64,000 bases of DNA. Source: Hirudo medicinalis. Taxonomy: Eukaryota > Annelida > Clitellata > Hirudinida > Hirudinidae. Positions 1 through 28,732 of the stretch are shown here, in pieces (within the stretch, counting starts at the first letter, position 1; every line of letters begins with the position of its first letter). The notes below the pieces were generated by a model. It was not told where the DNA came from. It was given only the letters and a program-made list of their open reading frames with translations, and did not search any database. A program made the position numbers and the translations under genes. The stretch covers positions 52,046 through 116,045 of the forward strand of contig MPNW01000202.1 of the NCBI GenBank assembly GCA_011800805.1, in the 5' to 3' direction.

Positions 1-1
1 C

Positions 2-1494
2 ATTCTCAGTGGTCTTCTGCATAAATTTCACTCTCTTTTAAGCAACCCTTCTGAAATCGGTGATCAGACATTCGTCATTAAATCATTTCTCACTGTCTTT
101 TTAAGCTTTGAGATTGGCACTGGAAACGATTATACATGGAAGAATAACTTGTTCAGGAAATTAGTTGGGCTCGTTGTTGCTAGTCTTGATTATATTTTAT
201 TGCGTTTGAATCGCATGAGGCCTAGTTGCAAAGAAGTGAACACTGAATTTCCTTTAAGCACCATTGATCGCATTAAAAATGACGCTGTTGTAACAGTGAA
301 ACTACTGGAATCCCTTCACATACTGAACGGCATCTGGTACCAATGGTTTGACATTGTAGCCGAGAACAAGATAATTGAGGATAATTTGTTTGGGAGCAGA
401 ATTTTGTTACCGAAACTACAAGGTTTAAAACATTTTAAGGTATCGAGAAGCAATGTACTGAGTGATGTTTTTAATCTAATCCGACAAAATGCTGATCTCA
501 CATCTTATTATTGGGACCTCACCTTCGAAGGTGAAATTGGGACTGGTCCAGGAGTGACAAGAGAGGTTTATTCTATTTTATCTCAGGAGCTCCAAATGCA
601 CTATCTTGGTATCTGGCGAGAGGAAGCCATTAAAATGTCAGATGAGATGATTCATGCTCATTCTCCAGATGGTGTCTTCTCAAAAGACAACGATGAAACA
701 GAAAAATTTGAATTGTTAGGAAAAATTATGGCAAAAGCTATGTTGGATGGACAATGTCTCGATATCCCAATAAGTAATGAATTTTTCCAACGGTTGAGAA
801 CAAGCCACTTTAAGAATTACTCCCACTTGAGAAGGGATTACTTTGATTTAATCCACACATTCCCAATGATAGAAACTCTTTTCAAACAACTTCTTCCAGT
901 TAAGAGGAAAGTGGAATCCATCCGAGCTGCGGTCGGTCTTTCTCCGCGTCAGAATCAGGAAATAATCAGCAATTTGACTTTGATGATGGAAACTCTTTCG
1001 ACGATTTATGCCTCAATTTCACAGTTCCAGGCACAAATATTGAACTGATTGAGGGTGGACGTGATGTCTTACTCTCTCCTAACAACATCGATTTGTATTT
1101 TGAGAAATTATGTGCCCACAAGGTTCAACTTTATTCCGCAAATCAATTTGAAGCAATCAGAGATGGATTTTATAAAGTATTGTCTCCTGAAAATATTGCT
1201 TTTCTTTTACCAGAACAATTGAAAAGATTAATTTGTGGAGATGAAATCCAAAGATGGACCGAGAAAGATTTGAGTAAGTGTTGCAGGTATATCGAATCAC
1301 CATCGGTTCAATTTTTATTCCAGTGCTTGGCATCATTTGATGCCAAGAGGCAGAAATTGTTCTTGAGGTTTGTAACAGGTAGTACTTGTCTACCATACGG
1401 AGGTTTGTCTAACTTAAACCCTCCATTGGCAATCACAAGATTAAACCGTGATCATGCTGATTCTTCCTTGCNGCAAATAAATCTATATAAATAA
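2..1494 (+). pseudogene. TRIP12: TRIP12/UFD4-type HECT E3 ubiquitin ligase, 3' fragment, frameshifted and truncated
   Basis: Coding sequence is open from base 2, so the gene starts outside the window. The N-terminal part (frame of base 2, to about 979) holds the N-lobe with the GTGPGVTREVYSILSQELQ motif. The rest continues one frame over (about 980-1494) with NFTVPG, IRDGF, LICG, FVTG and LNPPLAITR, the order seen in TRIP12/UFD4 HECT domains. One T is missing in the TTT run at 979-981; restoring it joins the two frames exactly across the conserved LT(F)DDG segment. About 1.5 kb contains no intron although neighbouring genes are intron-dense, which suggests a retrocopy (inference). The frame stops at 1492-1494, a few codons after an N at 1472, at the point where family members have an LPSV-TC segment with the catalytic cysteine. 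That cysteine is absent. A repeat begins right after the break. It could instead be a real last exon damaged by a misjoin. Confidence 0.82.
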
Positions 1495-1875
1495 AAATGA
1501 ACGTTTGCCTACATATTTGTGTGTTTTCCATATAACCAGCTCTTGAAAGATTCTCAATTTAAAAAGCAAAAAAATTAAATTAATTTATAAAAATTTATAT
1601 TTCAAATCTATAAAAATAAAAATGAATGTTTGTATGTTTGTGAGTTCGATTGTTTTGATTGGAAAATAAATAAAAATCCTAACTTTTTAAATCTGTTCAT
1701 AATTTCGTTTCCTGTAACTGTGTTGGATACTAATGCTCGAGGATATCGCTTAGAGCATTTTCCGTTTATCATGCATTGTGAAATTAAACATATTACAAAC
1801 GTGCGCTTTCTCCTTTCTTTCTTTTCCATTTAACCAGACTGAGCCACAGCAACGCGTGGCCGGGTACACAAGTAA
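1483..1875. repeat. Decayed interspersed repeat, two related copies, possibly Helitron-like
   Basis: A 26-bp AT-rich motif at about 1482-1508 (ctatataaataaaaatgaa) recurs nearly unchanged at 1607-1633. Each copy is followed by a TTTTCCAT-AACCAG motif (1527-1541 and 1825-1838). The left copy looks like an internally shortened version of the right. The right copy ends near 1862 with gcaacgcgtggccgggta, a GC-rich hairpin-like end that resembles Helitron/Helentron-type termini as I remember them. The family assignment is tentative; the repeat structure is seen directly. Confidence 0.4.
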
Positions 1876-4016
1876 TTAATATATATTGTTATTACTATAG
1901 CGAAGACTAAGAAAACGTAGAACTAACATAGAACATTTTCTGGAAATGTTCTCGTTAATTAACGCTGCTATATAACATGAAATTGGTTCTTGCTTCTCTG
2001 GTTGGAAGATTCGTTTGAAGCTTGCTTCATTAAAATTCCACTAAATGAATATCTTTATCAGTGAAAAATGCAATCTAAGAAATGCCGCTTGTGCTTAAGG
2101 GTCAAATAATAAAATAAAGAGGGCCAATAATCTTTCGAGTCTTGACATGGGATACTTAGTGTTGTACTCGAGACTAATACTGAATGGATCAGATTTGTTG
2201 CCTCTCCACTAAAAATTTTTGTATCTCTAATATTATTGAAAATACGATGAATTTTATTAAATATTACGAATCTTTATTATCATGAGCATCCACTGATTTT
2301 TTCAATATTTTAAGCACATTCTTTAATGTAATAAAATTTGTTTTAAAATGACAATTCGTTTCTGTTACGCATCTCTCAGGGAAATTCGCAGCATAAGCCG
2401 CTCCACTCTCATTTGATAAGCGGAAACTCTTCATAACATCTCTTGTCCTTTCAAAGATCGACTACGGCAATTCAACTCTGGTCGGTTTACCTGCATGCCG
2501 CCTCGAGCAACTTCAGCACCGGGCTCAGATCAGGGGCTCCCTCGTCAAATCACCTGCCCGACGTGCGACGCTGGATGGCAGAGCATTGTTAGCCCGCAGA
2601 ACTTTTACGTCGCTAACTTTAACATCTTGTTCTTTTAGACAAGTTATTTTGCAGTTTTATCTTTAGGAGTATGAGCCATATCTTCTTAAAGTTAAAAATC
2701 TAAATTTTAACAGATGAATTTATAATGTTACTGTTAGTCTTTCAGTCGTCACTGTGAACGGATTTGAAAAATCTGTTGTAGCTTCCATCATAAGCATGAG
2801 GCCGCTATGAGGGGCAAGTGTCCAAGGGTTGTCCAAAGGTGTACGCCCAGGTTTTAAAATATTGAAATTTTACAATTATGACATTTTTTTGCCTGTTCGA
2901 CGACATCGACAATGCGATCATGGACATAACAAATTAACTCCTGCTTATCAACAAAAAAAAACCTTCTGCCAATTCGAGCCAAACTACAGAAAGAGCTGAT
3001 GGCAATTGTTGGGCACATTCTGATAGTTTATGAGCTAAATGGTTAGATGGTAATGATGTTGATTTGTTTGGCTTGTCAGTTCAACAAGGTGATGGAAATG
3101 ATGAATCTGATATTATGCCTATTGTTATATTGTTACAATAGAGGAACATTTGATTTTCCCCTGGGAAGATGATAGAAGCTGACTTTAAGAAATTGACAAT
3201 AAATTCAGTTTAACAATTATTTTATTTACTTTTAGAATAGAATAATCGCATATTAAAAGTGTTACAAGGTACAAATTAAAAATTATAAAAATCAATTTTA
3301 TGGGGGAGGTCAGTTTTTTGACATAATTTTGATAGGGGGTCTTTAAGAGTTTGGCAGTTGTTGACAAGGGGAGGGAGAGGGTCAACAATTACCTTAAATT
3401 TGTTGACATAATTAATGAACGACCCCTATCTTGGTATTGTAAACTAAGAGACCGTTCTATTCGCTGCGATAATGGTGGTAATAAAGGTAGCAAATTTTTC
3501 AATGTAAAATTGAAACGAAAGTAATAATAATATTGAGTAATTTTCTAATCAAGTTTGATCAAATGCTTATAATAGTATCCATTTTTAAACCAGGTGTAAT
3601 TAAAATAGGTGTATTTACATCTGGCACTCTGAAGTCTAAAGAGTTGCTAACAGGATTTGAGCTGCCGGATTTGCCGACCTTTGCTTTTCCTGTTGCTATT
3701 TCGAAAAATGGTAATAACCATCGTTAGATGGTCTTGTTTGTATTTGACATTTATACATATAAACATTAGATTTATATTATTTGAAATTGGATGCTTAATT
3801 CGTCCAACAATTTATTGTGCAATCGATTGTTATCAATTCTTATTCTCTTTAAAATTAATTTGAGGTAAATTGTCTCAGTTATGTATACAAGAGTATATTA
3901 AGATAAGTAGATGTTTCACGTTTGCAACTTTCAAATTTTGTAATGATTTAATTTCGTTTCATTTTTGTAATTTTTTTTGCTTTAAACATTGCTGAGCCGT
4001 TGTTATTTAATTCTAA
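1876..4016. other. Intergenic region between HECT fragment and myosin I
   Basis: AT-rich sequence with no convincing gene apart from the LINE fragment at 2397-2610. Short open frames here lack codon bias or recognisable motifs. The region immediately before 4017 should hold the myosin 5' UTR and possibly a short first exon. Confidence 0.6.
2397..2610 (+). mobile_element. Non-LTR retrotransposon (CR1/L2-like) reverse-transcriptase fragment, decayed
   Basis: Frame 2397 reads through FITSLVLSKIDYGNS, then LVGLPACRLEQLQ. This is the pattern (LVLS-DY-NS-L-GLP---L--LQ) at the thumb end of reverse transcriptases of CR1/L2/Jockey-type LINEs. The homology ends after about 45 codons, and the frame then runs into unrelated sequence. 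There is no start, no 3' end and no flanking duplication, so it is a relic. The 3' end of a possibly related LINE lies at 58409-58690. Confidence 0.6.
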
Positions 4017-13383
<9,367 letters not shown>

Positions 13384-14794
13384 AAACTTTTTGTCACAAA
13401 TATTTACCTATTTACTTTTTGTTAAGATGGTGCAACATTCTCCTGAGTGCATTATCAAAATGGCAGTTTTAGTAATTCTGATTGGTTTAATGCCACATTA
13501 ATTAGTCATGAAATCAGTCCTCTAATAGTTTTGCACAAGAATTATCTTCTGTTCCATTCTGGCTTACATTGTTTAATTTTTGCATAAATTAAGATTTTGT
13601 TTGAATTCAATGTAACATCATCACGCAATTTAATTTTGCAATTTTAAGTTGTTTAATCTCAGTTTGAATTAATTTAGATGATCCATTATGACAATGCAAT
13701 GTAATATTTGCATTTTTTTCATTATGTTATGAATTATGTTAAGTATTTTTGTAATAATTTGTTTGTCTGCCTTAAACTGGCTTTTGTAAATGGTTGTCTA
13801 ACTTTTTTTTTGGCTTTTTTTGCTGAATGTAAAAGCACTTATCTACTTAAGAGCAGGGATGTCATTTCAGCTGTTTCAAGGAGCAATCCTTTGCTTAGCC
13901 TTCCAAAATTTCCCTAGAATTTCCTGATGTCAATTTTCTTAGCTCTTTAATTGTTGGTGTCATCAGTTTGAGCATTTGTAGATGTCTTTCAGGCTCAGTA
14001 CCCTTTGCCCCCTCAATCATCCCCACTGATGAACATGGTTTAACATTTATTTCTGCAAGAATTGAATGTCAAGTCATTTCTATTTGTGTGGTTTTTTTTT
14101 TTATAATTCTTCGCAATGTCTTTCTGTTACTAGAACTTGACCATTCAAAATATTTTTTTCACATTCCAAGTAATGGCGTAATTTTGAGTCATAGTAAAGT
14201 AATATTTTGATTGCGTTTTTATGTATGAGCTTTTGTTTCATTCCATGTACTAATTATGGTATGTTTGTTTTTTCAAAATTTGTATTATTGGCATAATATA
14301 ATGCTCGATGTTGGCAGTGGTTACTTGTGGAGCGATAAAGTGTCTCTAGTTTTGGAATAGCACTGATTTTGTGAAAAAGTGACCGGATATGCATTTTACG
14401 AGTCCACGGTTGGAGGGACTCGAGAGACGTTTTTGATTTGTTTTGGTGGGTTATTAGAGCTTTTGTTAAGCAACTTACAGAAAACAACAGCTGGAATGAT
14501 CATGTACTGCAACTATTTCTTCTTCGTCAACGTTATTAGAATAAATTCGCTTTACCTCTCTGGAATCATGCGAAACAAGCAAGCCTGTGCAAATCAGTGA
14601 GAAAGTCCCCTTCCTTGCTCTGGAAATATAAGATCGATAGATTGCCTTTTTTTCCATTATCTGGGTTAAGAGTTTTGCATAGTTGCTCTACCGTTGAAAC
14701 AATAATACCGATACATTCAGATAATTTAATTAATGAATGAATAAACTTTAGTGAATTTTAATATATGAGGAAAATGTGTACGAATACACCCTTA
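13384..14794. other. Myosin 3' UTR and intergenic sequence
   Basis: Follows the myosin stop directly. It is AT-rich, with short overlapping open frames on both strands that show no domain or splice-consistent coding pattern. I see no clear AATAAA close to the stop. Confidence 0.5.
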
Positions 14795-14985
14795 GTTTTG
14801 AACAGGGGCGGATCTAGAACACTTTGGCGGGAGGCCGCACACTTGAACCTAGACTCCTTAGGGTCACCCCTAAATCGCTTGCTGATGCAAATATCAGCCG
14901 GCGGATATTTTTGTAGCCATTTTGCTTATTATTGTACTTTTTTAAAATTAATTTAAAAAATTCAAATTTATTCAAAGTTAAAGTT

Positions 14986-15502
14986 TTATAAAAAGGCAAG
15001 ACGATATGGACCTAATCTACCAAAATTGTCAATTATTGTCTCTGCTGGTATTTCAATATCTTGATTTATGTTCGTAAGAGATAGCCCATTTAGTCTGTCA
15101 GCTGTCATCGTAGATCGAAGATAAGTTTTTAACCTTTTGAGAGTCGAAGAACTTCTTTCATTGCTAGCTGTTGTGGATGGTCTGATAGCCGAAATGAATA
15201 AAATCATTCTAACATTTGGGTATCAATCATTGTCTGCCCAATGTAGATGTTCCCCCAACATCTTTATCTTCATGCCATCTTACCCACCATCGCTCATACG
15301 CTGATTGTAAGCCATGTGTCGATGGCAAGTCTGGAAAAGCATCTGCAATCATCCTCAGCTGATCACTGGACAATGCTTCAGGATTTTTCAACATAACAGA
15401 TGGCACCAACTTAGAGGCCAATACAATGTTGCTGTGTCTTGGACTAAAGCGCTCTTCAAGTCCCTGGATCATATTTTCGCTTCTTTGTTTTTTATTTGAC
15501 AT
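14986..15502 (-). pseudogene. hAT transposase remnant (C-terminal dimerisation region)
   Basis: Minus-strand reading has two pieces. 15502-15227 gives about 91 codons before a stop, including a region matching the segment just upstream of the hAT C-terminal domain. 15207-14986 carries TASNERSSSTLKRLKTYLR and RLNGLSL, the conserved hAT dimerisation motif. The two pieces are in different frames with stops between them, and the catalytic N-terminal half is missing. This copy cannot make transposase. Confidence 0.8.
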
Positions 15503-15579
15503 ATTTAATGATAGTGATTTTTGCGAAGTTAATTGAGAGGGAGTAGAAAAGCGAATAGTAGTAAAGTAGAGAGAGTAAA

Positions 15580-15708
15580 AAAAAGTAATTGTTCATTAAC
15601 GTCCGTTGCATAGCTAGATGATTAGGACGGTGCTCCCGCAACGGGATCCGAATCCGTGCTGCCATCGTGAGAGGCGGAAGTCTTAACCATTAGACCATGC
15701 GGGAGCAC
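15580..15708 (-). mobile_element. Compact tRNA-Glu-derived SINE with perfect 13-bp target-site duplications
   Basis: On the minus strand, 15704-15634 folds as a tRNA-Glu-like head: acceptor halves TCCCGCA and TGCGGGA pair, the A-box region is TGGTCTAATGG, the anticodon loop CTCTCAC contains CTC (Glu), and the B box includes GATTCGGATCC. The anticodon stem has mismatches, so this is not a working tRNA gene. A tail of about 55 bases follows. Flanks are identical 13-mers tagagagagtaaa at 15567-15579 and 15709-15721, direct evidence of target-primed insertion. It lies inside the hAT element, so it is younger than that element. A tail-only relative is at 27817-27869. Confidence 0.8.
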
Positions 15709-16159
15709 TAGAGAGAGTAAAGTCGCCTTGGTGCCTTATATAGGCACTCAGAAAGGAAGGTAGCTCCTGACACAAGGGAATCGTGGTCATGTGCTGGGTG
15801 TAGCAAGTAGCCTCATCTTGCATGTTAAGGGCGAAGTTCAGCGTCCTGCTCATAAGCTAGGTGTGTGTGTTAAGTGCAAGCTTTGGTCACAAGTAGGAAG
15901 TTCATCCGCCATTGAGTCCACTAATGAACGGTGACTAAAGTTTAGCAGTGGATTGTTGGGGTTGAATGCTGGGGTAGTATTGCCGGTTTGAATCTGTCTA
16001 TTGAGACAGTGTCACTATGTTAGTTCTTATTGTTTACAAAATACTAATATTTTCATCCAAAGTCGTAAATTATTGAAATAAAGTAGATTTTTTTTAGACT
16101 TTAAAAATCACGGGGGGCCATGGCCCTCCCCGCCCCCTAAATCCGCCACTGGTTTCGAA

Positions 16160-16688
16160 TGAACTTGAACCAATTAGAAGTTAGAACTGATTAATATTAG
16201 TGCTGTGATTGACAAGATGCTCTTCGGAATAAGTCTCGCTGATAGATACGAACACGTTTCTTGTCAGTTTTCTTACGTTATTTAACTACTTTTATCATTT
16301 AATGCTTTTAATTACTCCAAGCAACGCCGGGTTCTCTCTAGTCATGAATTAATTTTAGCTTGAATGATAATGTTATTTTTATTAGGGAATATAATCTTAC
16401 CAACTTCACTTAATAGTAAAACATTTTTCTGTAACTGTAAATTTATTTTAAAAATAATTTAGGATGTGTTGACTGCAAATAATTTAGTATCATTTTAGTA
16501 AAACAATTTCATAATTTAAACTATATCATAATAATACAAAATTTTAAAATAATTAATTCTTTGTCTTTATTTCTTTAATTTTGTTTACGTTGGAAAGTTG
16601 ATTTCTGAAGCGCGATTTACCAGTTATCGTCATAGCTTTTAATTGTTTTCCATTTCTCCATTGATATCTGTTCTGGTAATTAATCAAA
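16160..16688. other. WDR82 upstream region with a possible transposon end
   Basis: AT-rich spacer between the hAT element and the WDR82 start. Near 16319-16341 there is gcaacgccgggttctctcta, similar in type to the GC-rich end near 1850 and possibly another Helitron-like terminus. The rest should contain the WDR82 promoter; no TATA box is evident. Confidence 0.35.
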
Positions 16689-19687
16689 ATGAAGCTAACT
16701 GAGTCGGTCGTGAAGACATTTTTAGTAGCTAAAATATTTCAAGAAAATACCGAGAGGATAAATAGCATTGATTATTCAGCTACTGGTGAAACTCTAATAT
16801 CTAGCAGCGACGACGACACCATAATTATTTATGACTGCCAGAACGGAACGTAAGGGCATATAAATGTTTTCAGTCCCACTATGATATTTAATAAATACAG
16901 ATTTAATGTGTTCATGAACAACTTATTTATATTTGCCAAAGTTATATAAATAAATAAATTTGTATTTGAAAACCAAGCTTTATCATTGGTATTTCTAATA
17001 GATAGACTGATTGCAATATATTAGTGTTCAGTTTAAATATGCTTTGCTTAGATCTGCCATTGCTTGTGGATGTGCAACTAAAGAGCAATTAATAAATTAA
17101 ATTATCTTTGTTTAATAGGCCCAAAAGGACTTTAAATAGCAAGAAATATGGAGTTGATCTTATAAGGTATACTCATGCTGCTAATACTGCTATTCACAGC
17201 TCCACAAAAGTTGATGGTGAGATTGTTTTGTTAGCATTATTTTCTAGCAATGCCTGTATAAGTTTGCATTGAATCACACTAATGTTTACTTATAACCTGG
17301 ATTGGAATGTACAACATCCTTGTTCACACTATTGGCATGTGACTTCGATATAAAATTAATTTTCCAAAATTTGAAATCAATTTGAATGTATAATGTGTCA
17401 CCATTGGAAGACTTATGAACTTAATATAGAATCAATATTAATGTTTCTTGTTTGGGATTTTCCAGATACCATCAGATATTTATCACTCCATGATAACAAA
17501 TACATAAGATATTTCCAAGGACACACAAAAAAGTTTGTATTGAAAGCATTGAAATTATATTTTTCTTACAAGCTACCTGTTTTTATCACTTGCTGGATTT
17601 GTTTTAGATATGCAGAATATTTGATATGAAATTAAACCAAGCATATTTTACAGTTATATTGAACATTTATAGGAATGTTTTTGTATTCTGATTCATTTTG
17701 AATTGAATATTCATTTTTCAGAGTTGTTACATTGTGCATGTCTCCCATTGATGACACGTTTTTGTCTGGATCATTAGACAAAACCATTCGCTTGTGGGAC
17801 CTCAGATCACCTAACTGCCAGGTAAATTGATTATATTTGAAACACATTTTTTTTGTTACACTCTAAGCTCACATTATGATAAATTACTTTTACTTTTAGT
17901 TATTACTACATTATTATAACATAACAATTATGCAATTATGCTTATACAATATGCTTACTTTGTACCACCAATACCTGAGTTTTACATTACAGTGCTTCTA
18001 TGTCCATATTGGATGAAGCATTTCATCCTCCAAATTGACTGAAGCATTTAAATTAGCTAAACAATTTATTTATAAATGATGCAAACAGTTTTAGATGGTC
18101 GATATCAATGTGCTTTCATTTTCTATTTAGGTAGCCTCCCATTGATCCTAACAAAACATTTCATAAAGCACTTATGATGGTGCAAGCTAAGCACATTATC
18201 TTAGGACTTACTTGACCAATACTGAAATGCAACCCTCTGAGCTATTTTGCAAGCTTCCACAGTCTTTAAATTAATGGAAATATTTGTCAAAATACTAATT
18301 CATAATACCATGTCTTGAGAATTGAATGATTAGTTGTGCAAGGTAAAACCATGACGTAATATTTTGTTGATAGAATCTTTTTTTAAGGGCTTGATGAATC
18401 TGCCAGGACGCCCTGTGGCAGCTTTTGATCCTGAAGGTCTGATATTTGCTGCTGGTATTAATTCTGAGAGCCTGAAACTGTATGATCTACGATCTTTTGA
18501 TAAGGTGAGTGATTTATTCAGGGTTTAAATGTAAAGCATTTGAATTATCTAATTTATTGATAAGTAAGAGAATTGCTTAGGACTCAAAAAGTTATTTATT
18601 AAATTCCTGCAGGGTCCTTTTGCAACCTTCAAGATGCAACAGGACAAAGATTGTGATTGGACTGGTCTCAAGTTTAGTCCAGATGGAAAGCTGATCTTGA
18701 TCTCAACAAATGGCCAAGTTACCAGACTTATTGATGCTTTCCAGGGTACTCCTATACAGACCTATACTGTAAGGATCTTTTACTTTATTTTAAGCAAGAA
18801 CATGGAAAGTATATGCATTTAGAGGTTCTTTTAAGTCTTTTTGTGTTTATCTTATGTTTGGTATGAAGGCACCATAGTCAACCAACTATTTACACAATAC
18901 TGCTCCCCTAGGGCACTCCCTGGTGATGGAGGTTGGGTTGTGACCTCAATGCAGGAATACAACCCTCTGAGTCAACTTGCATGTCTCTTGATCACCATTC
19001 TAATTGATGTTTTCACTGTTTATGTTTTTTGATGGTGGGGTTCAGATGCAAATTATGAAAACTTAATAGTCTCCACAGTTACTAAATTATTGGACACTGA
19101 TGTGAATAATGAGTTGATTATCTCTTATTTCAGGGACAAGCAAATAACAAAGGCCTACCTCTTGAAGCGTCATTCAGTCCCGATTCTCAGTTTGTTTTCA
19201 GTGGTGCGTATATTTCTGATATTCACTTTTAATAATTTTCTTTTGTGGTTTTTATGGATTCTTGGGTCCCACTCTTGCACTACTTAATTTTAATTACATA
19301 CATTACAATTAATGAAATCAGTCTTTACTATGAAAGTGACATTAATTTTCTATGCAGTCTTGTTCCACTAAGCTAATATTAATATTCAGTGTTTTCAGGT
19401 GCTAATTAAAAACTTTTGCAGGTTCTACTGATGGCAAAATTCACTGTTGGAACACAAACACAGGTGCAAAAGTGGTGGTGCTGAATGGGAAGCATACAGG
19501 CCCCGTGCAATGTGTCCAATTCAACCCAAAATTTATGATGCTTGCTTCTGCCTGCTCCAATATGGTAAGTTTTCCCAAACATAAGCAAAAAACTTGCTTA
19601 AATGTATCTATAAAAGTTTTACAGAGGCTCTTCCTAATGCTCTTCTTTTTTTTTTTTTAGACATTTTGGCTTCCACAGGTCGATTGA
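16689..19687 (+). CDS. WDR82: WDR82, WD40 subunit of SET1/COMPASS and PNUTS complexes
   Basis: Nuclear WD40 adaptor that links SET1 H3K4 methyltransferase to RNA polymerase II and also serves the PNUTS-PP1 termination complex (family knowledge). Exons: 16689-16849, 17119-17216, 17466-17532, 17722-17821, 18388-18504, 18613-18768, 19134-19203, 19422-19564, 19661-19687. This gives 312 residues against 313 in human. Recognisable stretches include [89 protein letters not shown] and ASACSNM. All splice phases join cleanly. The last exon is only 27 nt (TFWLPQVD). The start has an A-rich context (ATCAAAATGA). Downstream gene FER/FES is on the opposite strand, tail to tail. Confidence 0.97.
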
Positions 19688-19770
19688 AAAGAGCCACTTT
19701 TTGCAGAACAATTGTGTGTGCCTGTAATTGGCAATTACCATGAGATCAAGTAATCAGTACTTTTGTACAT

Positions 19771-19776
19771 AATAAA
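19771..19776 (+). promoter_or_regulatory. Poly(A) signal of WDR82
   Basis: Canonical AATAAA 84 bases after the WDR82 stop codon. Confidence 0.7.
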
Positions 19777-20341
19777 ACTGCTTTGGTTTTTCGTTACTTT
19801 CTGCAATTACACCAGAGAGATTGTTTGTCTAATGTTTAGTTGAAGCAAAAGCAGTATTTGGAAAGTGGGATTTTATGAAACGTTATTTTGATTGTCTTTA
19901 TATCTGTTCTAGATTTTGTTGGATTTGTGTAAAATGCTTTTAAAATGACAGATCAGTTCTTCATTGTTGAGATGTTTAGAATACATTGCAGGATTATCTA
20001 TTATTGGTCATTTACCTGGACAAATACCAATTTCCAAAAAATATATTTATTTGAGACAAATGTGTACTTTAGTCAGACGTTGTTTGAAAAAACAGACCAA
20101 ATTTATGCAGTGATGACATTGGCGTTCTTAGATAATGAAGGAAAGGTCTCATTTGGTTGCAGATCAGAAAACATAAAAACAAACAATGTCAAAATGAGTT
20201 CTGAAACTGATCTCTAGTTTTGAAATGTTGGCTTAATGTAATTATTAAGGAATGCAGTATTGTATTCATATGTTTGTGTCACAACTTTCATTGCTGCATT
20301 TCTACAAATGAAAGTGCTGCTAAACAAATCACCCTTAAAAT
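19777..20341. other. Convergent 3' spacer between WDR82 and FER/FES
   Basis: About 560 bases between two convergent genes. A 90-codon open frame at 19945-20217 (+) has no recognisable domain, sits beyond the WDR82 poly(A) signal, and is treated as chance. Confidence 0.5.
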
Positions 20342-28272
<7,931 letters not shown>

Positions 28273-28708
28273 GACAAAATAAGAATTAAAATAAGTTTAA
28301 ATAAATTAAACTTCACGAGTTGCACATTCATCAAAGAATAGAAACGATCAACAGCGCAGAGGCCTCAACATGACCAGCGGGCGGATCCGTAAGATCAGTG
28401 CGATATATACAACTCCATTAAGCTGTGGTAGCTATTTCCACGAATTTAAATAATGCTAATCATGTAAAAGTTTACACACGATCTGCATTACAAATTACTT
28501 TACGTTTCAATCTCGCAACAAATGAAATAATTACAGATATCCAATTTCCTATCTTCATTTCCAGAGTTAGTTAGCTGAATTTTCCAATAACAACCTTAAT
28601 TTGTGCAATGTTGTCTTTTCCAACGACAGAAATGTGATTCACTTAATTAAGCTCGTAAGTATCAATACCAAAGCTTTTATTTGTTGAATGGTTATCCAAC
28701 TAATTATG

Positions 28709-28732
28709 TATATATATATATATATATATATA
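28709..28732. repeat. (TA)n microsatellite
   Basis: Twelve uninterrupted TA units in the FER/FES-TBL1 spacer. Confidence 0.9.

Larger units (their letters stand above)
14803..16151 (-). mobile_element. Decayed hAT-family DNA transposon
   Basis: The left end reads CAGGGGCGGATCTAG. The right end, reverse-complemented, reads CAGTGGCGGATTTAG, so 13 of 15 terminal bases match. The element is bracketed by 8-bp near-identical direct repeats, gttttgaa (14795-14802) and gtttcgaa (16152-16159). An 8-bp target duplication is the hAT hallmark. The minus strand contains remains of an hAT transposase, and a tRNA-derived SINE is nested inside at 15580-15708. Confidence 0.85.

Noticed and set aside
15634..15704. 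Functional tRNA-Glu(CTC) gene
   Set aside because: The anticodon stem has mismatches, the unit has a conserved non-tRNA tail and target-site duplications, and a tail copy exists elsewhere, so it is a SINE.
19945..20217. 90-codon plus-strand open frame after WDR82
   Set aside because: Beyond the WDR82 poly(A) signal, AT-rich, with no domain, no splice context and no codon pattern resembling real exons here.
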